A stretch of DNA of 18,387 bases from Ophioceras dolichostomum (Eukaryota > Ascomycota > Sordariomycetes > Magnaporthales > Ophioceraceae), in the NCBI GenBank assembly GCA_003049485.1, contig PYST01000535.1, forward strand, positions 1 to 18,387, read 5' to 3'. A model generated the notes under the pieces. It did no database searches. It was not told the DNA's origin and was given only the letters and a program-made list of their open reading frames with translations. Shown here piece by piece: positions 1 through 8,170 of this stretch. Numbering within the stretch: the first letter of the stretch is position 1; every line of letters begins with the position of its first letter. A program made the translations under genes and the position numbers.

Positions 1-88
1 CCGAGATACCCCCCGGGAGGTTGCTAACGGCCGGCTGTCGAAGCCGGGCCGAGCCCGGCGTTAAATCCTACTACTACTACTACTACTA
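1..88 (+). mobile_element. 3' end of a Tad1-like LINE (partial; element extends left of window)
   Basis: The sequence holds a GC hairpin (29-36 pairing with 42-50, one bulged G, loop at 37-41), then CGTTAAAT at 59-66, then (CTA)7. The minus-strand sequence at 18299-18387 has the same order: an ATACCCC..GGGAGGT block, a hairpin, CGTTAAAA and a trinucleotide tail. Fungal Tad1-clade LINEs commonly end in short tandem repeats, and a 3' UTR hairpin can serve as the mark read by the reverse transcriptase. No part of the LINE ORFs lies in the window, so the assignment rests on this architecture and on the tail interrupting a conserved gene. The stem-loop is seen; the LINE identity is inferred. Confidence 0.6.
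68..88. repeat. (CTA)7 microsatellite, putative LINE tail
   Basis: Seven perfect CTA units. The neighbouring minus-strand reading frame runs from conserved protein sequence straight into a poly-valine stretch encoded by these GTA units. This marks the repeat as foreign to the gene and as the junction of the insertion. Confidence 0.9.
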
Positions 89-3000
89 CACGGTAGACGC
101 GGACAATTAGGTCCTTCTCGAACATCCTGAAGTGAATCGTCCATCCAGATGGTGTAGCGGAGCATTCGAAATCCATCCCGTCTTTGGTGGAAGGGCTTGC
201 CGCCAGTACTGTCGCCCCGAAGAGCTCGCGGTAGGTTGGGTGCGACATGATGGACTCCGGCAGGCCGCCGAAGAGGATGGTGTTAATCCGAAGCTTGCCT
301 GTGAGAAGAGTCCCCACTGAAAATATCTGGAGGTGGTCACGGAACTTTCCAGAAGCAACCCCAGCTCGTCGCTTTTGGACAGGATCGAATCTGAGTGGTT
401 CGGAGGAAGGTCATAAGTGCTGTTGCAGACGAGTGCCATAAATAGAATCCGTAGGTTGAGCTCCATTATTTCGTCTCGATCCATGTTGCTACGTGTTGGC
501 CTTTCGCAAAGCTTGCCCACCCACTGGTGCGATATATGCCTGATGATGACAAAGTTCGAAGGCAGGCTTCATCGACACCTAGCGAGGGAGACAGCGATAG
601 CACCCGAGCAGTGAGGCTACTGAGAGTGGCTAATGCATTCGTGAACTCCCAGCTTTTCGAAACCTTTCCCAGCGCAAGATCACTGGCGTCGAGGAGGGTC
701 ATACAGAAGGCCTCGTTGCTGAGAATCTCGTTCGCAGCGTCGGATGGTTGATCTCCTCGGGACATGGTCCCGCCTCTAAAGCCGCCTGGAGGAGGAGGAA
801 TGTGGTGTCCCTGTTATATTGTCTACTCTCAGAACTGACATACCAAGCTCGGCCAGTATGTTGAGCCACTGGATCCGTGTCCCGCCCCTCAGGTGACCGA
901 ATGCTTTGAACGTCTCGAGGCTCATTTGGTCAGGGCACACATCTGGCTGGGCAATAACCCTGTTCGATGAATGACGATGGCTCAAGACCCATGATACCAA
1001 CCCCTCCCGTGCTAGGCGCCCATAAGGGCACCCTACTAGAAACTTCGCATCTATAGGCGTTTCCCCCATCCACATTCCAGTCTGGGTGTCGTAGTACAGG
1101 AAATCATGGCGATTGTATATGCACACTTGTTCCTTCTTCTCCATAGCATCGGAGACTAGGACGTACTTCTCAGACTCCAGGTAAACTGGCGTCCTCCTGG
1201 ACCACAGCTGCAGTCTATGGTAGTATCTGATGTCACTTCGAATGTTTTCGAACGGCATGTATTTGGAGGCAAAGCTGCGATGACACTCCGCTCGGTTTTT
1301 GTCCGGCGACTCGGCCGGATCAGTGAGAAGCAATGCCATAGTGATCTCTCTCCAAGCCGCGATTTCCACGGGAACTTTTGAGCTCGAAGACAATACCGCT
1401 GGCGTATCTGGCGTCACGCGGCAAAGGACGCACAAAAACGTCGATTGTCATCTTTGTCATGTCCTTTTCGAGCTTGCATTTCTCACAACTGGCCCTGCAA
1501 TCTGGGAGTCGGGCCAGCGCTGTACTACCAGACACCCTTCGGTCGTGTAATAAGCGCCCAGCCTTCTTGCCGATCCTCTTGTACTCGGCGGCTTTTCGCC
1601 TCAACTCTTCCTTCTTGGCATCCTCGTTGGCTTGGGCTGCTTCCTGAATTTCAGTCAGGGTGTTCTGAAGCGCTTCTCGGCACCGACCATGCTCATCATG
1701 AAATGATCTGGCGGCGAAGGAATCTTTTGAGGACTCATCGACGAATGGCATGGGGAAACTAGGGTCCACCTGCGATGCGCTAGCTCCCATGTATTGCTCA
1801 ACAGCGTGCAGTCTGTGCATTTGGGCGGCGGTGGGAAGTAGGGGCTTTTCGAGAACCTTTGGTCTCAGACCAAATGGATGCTTCTCCAGCCAAGGATGAA
1901 GGGCTACGGCGGACCTGTCGCAGGCGACCCAAATCTCGAACAGAGTGAGATACATCCTCGACCTGCCTTCTGGATCTTTTATGTAGGCACCAGTGGCGGC
2001 CTTTTCGTAGGCTTTGGAGGGGTACATGGGCTGCTCACTGGTTTGCGGGTTTTCCAGCCTGGAGGACAGCCACGATTCCAGATAGTCTTCGACCCATTGC
2101 TCAGCATGCATCACATCGAAGACACTCGCTTCACCAACCCTGAAGGCCATGGATGGTACGCCGTCCCTGAAAACCATCGATAGGAGTTGGTTCGCATCCT
2201 CGCAGCTCAGCCCAAACTCCTCGCTGGCCGCTGTCGTTGGCTCACCCTCTCGGAGGCTGCGGCGATAGTTGTTGAGCTTGCCCACAAAGGCTTCGAGTCC
2301 CTTCAACCGAAGCCTAGTGTCCTTCGGAGCACCTTGAAGATCATCGAGACAAGGGGGACCGAGAAGCTTGGCCTCGGCAGACCAAATTGCGTCCCAAGTT
2401 TCGACCTGCAATGCGTGGGCCCTCCTAATGGTTGATAGGACAGTCTCGAGCCATCTAGGGGAGCCGACGCATCTGAGCTTCATCTGACGACGCAGAAGCT
2501 TTGAGATCATGACAGGTATGAGGTGTGATGGGATGTCATGTCTGACGGAGTTATCAAGAATCTTGCTTATGTAAAAGATTATGAAAGCCTTGTAGGAGGA
2601 TACACCGTCGGCCTCGGGGCTCGAGGCAAGTGTGAGTTGGAGGGCGACGCGAAGGAAAAGCCACAAGGAAGAGCGATGCCATGTTTTTGAAGAAACCCGA
2701 AGCGACTCCTCCCGGGTGTGTTTCCGAATTCGGCATGCGGTGCTGTCCGACCCGATCCAGCGGAGAATTCCAGTGATCATGTTTGTCACCAGCCGCGGAT
2801 TCTGAGTGGTGTCATCCTTGGTGCTCTCAGGATCCCCTCGGTCAAGCGCAACCAGAAGATCACAAATCACGAAGCAGAATTTGGCATCCGTCGCCTAGGC
2901 CAACGTCAATGCGAAGGATGGGCCAGGAAATTTGCGGATGAGGCGGTGCTCGCATTTTTGGACTTCGTTGAGTCGCGGGATCAGCTCAAAAGACTCAAAG

Positions 3001-3505
3001 ATCACATTGCTTCCACGGCGGCTGATCAGGAAGCCCGCATTCTGGGCCCTGATATGATACGCTAGGACATCTAGGGGAATGGAGTTAGTGTCTCACTTTA
3101 GACGAACCGAAGCAATTTGGCCTCACCGTTGTCCTTGATCTCCACGATAGCCTTCTCCATCCTTTTGGCGTTGAGTTCACCGTCCGCATGACGATGAGCC
3201 ACCATGTTCTGCAGCATCTGGATGCACGCTCGGACGCCGGGAACATCATGGTGTGAGAGGAACTGATCGAGGCAGAGCTCGACTTCGTTGAGAAAATCGC
3301 GGTGCTGGCGTTCTGAAGGTTCACAAGGACTCCCCACTCGGGGAGGCAGGAAGATGTGTTCTATCCGATAGAGTAGAGAGGCTTGCTTTTCGTGCTTTAA
3401 CCATTCCGACTAAAACGACGCCGGCTTTGTGTTCTCCATCACGGGCTGTTTCGACGCAGCGGATGCTGCTGGTAGCGCGACATCGCCGCCCTCAGCGCCT
3501 GCCAT
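89..3505 (-). pseudogene. Decayed DUF6606/DUF3638-type giant fungal protein, N-terminal third only
   Basis: Pieces of one large fungal protein family (DUF6606 N-terminal region; intact members are ~3000 aa and also carry DUF3638 and DUF3645; function not established) lie in the correct order. They are IEHIFLPPR (about 3365), YHIRAQNAGFLISRRG (about 3055), the block around RSSLWLFLRVALQL (about 2660), MYLTLFEIWVACDRSAVALHP (about 1900), WREITMALLLTD (about 1350), FLLLQAALEAG (about 800), LTARVLSLSP (about 610) and SHPTYRELFG (about 240). A candidate ATG is at 3505. Lesions are TAG at 3412-3410 and at 2897-2895; an extra base in the T4 run 1376-1379; frame changes near 800-830, 750-800 and 485-500; and a deletion with frame change near 317-335, where roughly 90-100 family residues are missing. 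The left end stops at the (CTA)7 tail. One normal intron (3126-3071) survives. Family assignment is from recalled family motifs; the breaks are read directly. Confidence 0.8.
3071..3126 (-). other. Surviving 56-nt intron of the DUF6606-type pseudogene
   Basis: On the minus strand the donor is GTGAGG, the branch site ACTAAC and the acceptor CCCTAG. Removing it joins ..VEIKDN to DVLAYHIRAQNAG, which restores the conserved family block across two frames. The unspliced frame stops shortly after the donor. The intact splice signals argue that the gene was once functional and that decay is not very old. Confidence 0.75.
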
Positions 3506-4620
3506 GCTCAGTTGAGGATGGATGAAGCTTGAAGAGCCATTTGACGAGCCGATGTGGCTCGCAGTAGTGCGACCGCAACGCCGGCGCGAGAAGGAAGAGG
3601 TGTAAAGAAGAGAACTGAACCAAGGTGTGCAAACGCGCGTTGGGAGTTGGGAGTCTCGCCAGGAGGAGACTTGAGAGACAAACTGGGAAGAGCTACGACC
3701 TAGACGAGAAGAATGAGCCTTGAGATTGGAAGGTGCGAGTGGGGAGCGGACGGAAGCGCTGAATCATGTCAGTGCGCGGTCCGGGAAGTCAGAAGGCGAG
3801 AGGAAGGAGCGAGATCCGATGGGATGGCGTCCCGTTCTGTTGGTTCATAGTAGGTACCTGCTCACGTGGCAGCTGTTGCCTCAGTCCTAAGGCATCAACT
3901 TCCAAGGCATCTACCTACCAAGTAGCCTTTATAAGGTCGCTCTCCCCACCAACGCACAGATAGCTTTCCTTTGGGAGAGAGAGACAAGAATTCAGTAGTA
4001 TTTGGCACGCGTGCTTGTTCCTTTCCCCATTGCCTTTCCAACACGTTCAGACGAAAGGCTCACATTGGTGCCGGTTGCGGCCTGTTAGGCAGCAGCCGAG
4101 ATTTTTAGTCGCTCGCCCTTCAGTCCTGAATGGCGAACGAAGTGGTCAGTTTCTATGCTACACGGGGGCCATACCCGCGGCTTTGTTCTCATGTGTTGCG
4201 CGTCCAAAAAGCAGGCTGGATCGCGGAAGTTGCGGCCCATCGGTAGCAGCGAGCCGGTGCTCAGGCGAGAAGGCTACGCAGACGCGGAGGGTCGTCGCTG
4301 CCTAGCTGGGTTCTTCCCAATTTCTCTTTGCGCTTTGCTAATGGAGAGCGGGAATTTATTCCCGCGACACGGGTTTTCACGTGTATTGTTCTGCCCGCGT
4401 CATTTCGCAGAAAGCAAAATTTGCCCAGTTGAATATTTGTTCAGCCGTTGTGCTGCCACGAGTCTTCGGGTGGGTACGTTTAATACGTGGCTTCCACGGC
4501 CAGCCGAGTTTGCCCATGCCACCTCAACAGGCTGAGTTCCGCTTCCCATTTGTTGCACAAGACGTGATTTCCGAGAGCGCAGGCCAGTCGTTGTCCAGAG
4601 TCCAGTAGCTCTCTCGCTGA
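3506..4620. other. Intergenic; no supported gene
   Basis: This was the upstream region of the minus-strand pseudogene. The only open frames (up to 126 codons, 4155-4535) are short, overlap in several frames and resemble no family I know. It contains an 18-bp perfect inverted repeat at 4348-4365 and two CACGTG cores (near 3864 and 4379), which are common by chance at this base composition. Confidence 0.5.
4348..4365. promoter_or_regulatory. Perfect inverted repeat GCGGGAAT-TT-ATTCCCGC
   Basis: Two 8-bp arms are separated by TT. It sits about 840 bp upstream of the pseudogene start and 3.7 kb upstream of the receptor gene. The spacing and symmetry suit a dimeric DNA-binding protein, but no binding factor is identified and it could be fortuitous. 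Confidence 0.3.
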
Positions 4621-6599
4621 CACGAAAGTCGGAGAGGACCCAGACGGGGCGGGCTCTGGAAGCTTGCTAGCAAGGAAGCTCGAGCAAGGGAGGAGAGCTA
4701 GATTTGGGGGAGACTACTTCGTACTGAAGAAAGCGAAACAAAGGAACGGACTGCTTATAGGTGATATGGGCGCGAAAATGCAATTCTCCGCCCATCCCTC
4801 CTCTCGGCCGAAAACTCCCATGTTTCTCGCCTCCTCCGGGTTCCAATGTTTCTTCACGTTTGTTCTCACCAGCTGCATGACCGCATGCACGTGCCCGCTC
4901 TTCAAGGGTGCCTGCAGTCAAGAATAAGAAGTCATGCTGCAGCATGCCTTGTTCTCCTCGGAGTTTTTTTCTCTCTCTTCCCTTCTTTCATCTTTGTCAA
5001 ATCCACTCTATTATTATTCTTTACCGGCCAACTGCCATGCCCTCCTCCCGTTCTGACAGGTTCCCATACGCTTGTTTCCCCCGTGTTGGTGCGCCGCGAA
5101 CGAAGTGATGACGACGGGAAGTCTGGGGGGTTGGAGAAAGGTGCAACGTTGCGGTAGCAAAGTGTCAGAGCTTTGTGGTCTGGATACACAGAGGGGGAAA
5201 AAAGGAGCGGGGAGCTCCAGTGACCGGAAGGCGGTTGTGGGCGCAGAAGCCCAGCTAGACTCGCAGCTCCCTAGTCCAGTTTGTACCTTCATGTTCTTTT
5301 TCTCGCTGCAATCTTACAAATTTCAATTGCTCGTCTCCCTCGAAGCACCCACACCTTGCAGTCGTTGATGAACACGAAACACCCTCCCGCAGATACCTAC
5401 CCATTGAAAGGGAGTTGTTTTCACTTCCTTCTGTCGTCCGTACCCGACAAATTCTCTCCCTTGCTTTTTCTCGCTTGGGTGGCCGATCTTGCTGTCACTG
5501 GTGAATGAGAGGACCGTGACCCCGCCCCGTGAGCTTGCGACCGTCGCGGAGGCGGCCAGCCGGCAGGCAAGCAGCTTTCGTACCTTTATTTGATCCTCTT
5601 TTCCTTGCCGTTAATGCATTCAATTCCTCTTGCTGGTTTCTTCCCCTTTGACCGTTAACGCCCGGCGCACTTTCGAATCTGGGGAGGCTAGGCCAGCCAT
5701 TGCGTCGTATGCAAGATCAATCAAACAAACTTCTGGGCCAGGAAAAGCATCAGCACGCCACTCACTAAAGACCAACCATACACGATCGTCACCTATCTGC
5801 TGAGATTGCGGAGGGAAATAACAGGACGAGGGGATGAAGCGACTGTAGGCAGAGTCAAGTGATCTCGTTCCTTGGCTTTCCATTTGGTCCCGGTTTGGGC
5901 ATGTGTGCTTCCTAGAAGTTTTCCCCCTGTTGAATTGAATTGCTTGCCTTCCTTACCCTTAGGTCCTCCTTGCTTGGTTCATCTCCCACCCTTATCTCCG
6001 TCTCTCGTCACCTCACCACATCCATCTCCTCTTGTTTTTCTCTCTTTCCGACTATTTGATCAATGCCTGGCCAATGCTGAGAGGGATGGAGTGCCAAGGG
6101 CATCTCCACCAATGTCTCTGCTGCTTTCATTTACACTCATCTATCGGCTGAACCAGGAACTGGGGCTGGAAATGCTGTGACCGCTTGGATGCGGACCATC
6201 TGTCCAATAGGCCATGCAGCAGCAGCACACACTGTTGCACGAGCAAATTACCCTCCTCTCGATCTTTTCGTCACTTCTTGGAAGGTGGAGGGCGGGAGAG
6301 AAAGAAGGGGGAAAGGAGCAATAGAAAGTGCGTCCAGTTCGTGGATTCCACTGCTGTTTGCTTCAGACAGGGACTCGAAGAGGACGGCTGGACGAGGAGG
6401 CTCGTCGACATCAGTCCGACTCCGACTGCCGGAATTAGATAGAAAAAGAGGGAAGGAAAAAAATGGGCAGGTACCTACCTGCTGGCAAGGCATGGTAGGA
6501 CTCTGGTCTCTTGGGGAGAGACACAAAGCACACAGGATCACAAACAGTTGTTGTCCGCCGTCTCCTCGTCGCTCTAACACTCGCCCGCCCACCTCATCT
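4621..6599. other. Intergenic; no supported gene
   Basis: The region has mixed pyrimidine-rich and purine-rich stretches with only short open frames (at most about 160 codons), none with a recognisable domain or a coherent splice structure. It contains a 14-bp perfect palindrome, CATGCTGCAGCATG, at 4933-4946 and an inverted repeat at 6467-6482. It probably includes distal promoter sequence of the receptor gene; a non-coding transcript cannot be excluded. Confidence 0.45.
6467..6482. promoter_or_regulatory. Inverted repeat GCAGGTA-CC-TACCTGC
   Basis: Two perfect 7-bp arms flank CC, upstream of the pyrimidine-rich leader of the receptor gene. It is a candidate protein-binding site or small hairpin. 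There is no evidence beyond symmetry and position. Confidence 0.3.
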
Positions 6600-8082
6600 G
6601 CTCCTTCCCCCCTTTCGTCTCGCCTCCCATCCCGACTCTCGGCAATCGACTCAGACCAGCATTCGGTCTGATCACGGCAGCACAAGACAATACCACCTAC
6701 CACTGCCCGCGCCGAATCACCTTTCGTTGGTCAACCTTGATCGACTGGTACAACTGGTACGCCAGCCGTGATGCCACGCTTCCCCTCTCGCTATCCCCCA
6801 TTCACCTTTTACTAAAGTCACCCTGCCTGATGCTCCCGGCCGAAAGGTTACTAGACAGATCCGACCGTGGAATGAACAAAATGCAGAAGACGGTAGACAA
6901 GCAAGACAGACTGCAATATTCGATAGTTTCTCGTTATCTCGCAGCCGAACCGATTTTCCGGTCTCTCCACGCTCTTATCCCGCACAGTTTGATCCGCTAC
7001 AGCTCCGAAGAGGGAAAGCTCTTCCTGTCCGTAATATCGAGCAGCGTGCCTTGTCCTACACACCCAAGACCGGGGGCGCCCAGACGCATATCGACCCCCG
7101 GCAACAAACAGCGTAGCGACCAAACCTTGCCAGTCCGTCCATCTGAGTCCTCGGCCGCCGGGCCCACGGCCTTCCCCCAGCCTATTGAATCCCTCTATCC
7201 ACCAGTGGCCTCGACTCGAGAGCGCGGTCTGCCAGTCATCAGCACGGCCGACCCTCCACGACGATCAGCAGCATCCCGCAGGTGGCGTTCCTTTTCGGAC
7301 TTTCTTCGCTCAGCTATTGGACCATCAACATCCTTGATCGACGGGAAACGGGTGGTAGCAGAGTTTCCAGAGCTTCAGCAGGCTAATAGCAGATAGAAGC
7401 TCGTTCTTGAATGGCAGGAACAGTCGCATGGCCGTCCGTCTTCCTCCCTGGCTCCTTCTGTTGCCACGAGTTGTGCGTACCCGTACCCGTTCGCCTCCCT
7501 CCCATCCCTTCCATTTTCTGGTCCTCCCCACTTTTTTCCACATCCCTCGCCAGCGACCAACCCATACGGTCCGATGATGTCTAACACGACGTTTCCCGGC
7601 TTTCCTCCCATCTTTTCTCCCAGGCCTCCAAGCAGAGTCTGCTCCCTCCCCTCCCTCACGTGGCGGCGCTGCCATTCGGTACCGAGTGAGACCGATCCGC
7701 AAGGGAAATACACGAGATTAATCAACATCCGCGCCCTCCCCTTGCACGCCCACCTACCCACACACTACCGGCCGGCTGCGACCCCCTTCTTCCTACTCTT
7801 TTGCGCCAGTTGCAAGTTGAAGCTGAGAGTATCGCGCACCCACTCGAGTGTGGACGGCCAGCGCAGCCTTTCTTCAGCCGCCCAGCCAAATCCGTCCTTC
7901 GTCCTCCCCAACCCGGACAAACCTGCGACGAGCGAGCCGTCCGTCCCCTCTTTCGATCCCACCCACCCATCTTCTCCCTCCTCCCGGGACCACGGTCTGA
8001 CGGGCGAGCCAGGGCCGCTTCTCCAACTCCATATCAAATTCACTCCTGCCACTCCGCCACGTCGCCGCCCTCGAAGTGACGA
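6600..8082 (+). promoter_or_regulatory. Probable promoter and long 5' leader of the GPCR gene
   Basis: Long C/T-rich tracts (for example 6580-6660, 7440-7560 and 7600-7660) and CA-rich stretches resemble fungal core promoters and leaders. Several upstream ATGs are present. The longest frames (6737-7396, 219 codons; 7574-8170, 198 codons) have no family resemblance, are rich in Ser/Pro/Arg as expected from random GC-rich sequence, and overlap open frames on the other strand. The transcription start cannot be placed from sequence, so the leader length is uncertain. Confidence 0.4.
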
Positions 8083-8170
8083 ATGGATCCATCTTTCCTT
8101 CCTGTTAGGGACGAGGGAGAATCGGTTGCATCATCAACTGATATGGCGTTCACGCCCGACCAACGCATAG
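7574..8170 (+). other. 198-codon upstream ORF overlapping the GPCR start out of frame
   Basis: It begins in tandem ATG context (GATGATG), runs through the first 88 nt of the receptor coding region in another frame and ends after both candidate receptor starts. If transcripts begin upstream of 7574 it would strongly limit initiation at the receptor ATG. Its predicted peptide is Pro/Ser/Arg-rich with no recognisable domain. It could equally be untranscribed chance sequence. Confidence 0.25.

Noticed and set aside
24..317. Minus-strand frame with a poly-valine tail as a small gene
   Set aside because: The valine run is the translated (CTA)7 repeat; the upstream part is a fragment of the DUF6606-type pseudogene, not a separate protein.
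2890..2930. A second intron that would splice out the TAG at 2897-2895
   Set aside because: The only GT before the stop lies a few bases upstream, and any further donor would remove conserved coding sequence; no workable intron exists.
6737..7396. 219-codon plus-strand ORF as a gene
   Set aside because: There is no family resemblance, the composition is Ser/Arg/Pro-rich as in random GC-rich DNA, it lies in the presumed leader of the GPCR, and a competing open frame exists on the other strand.
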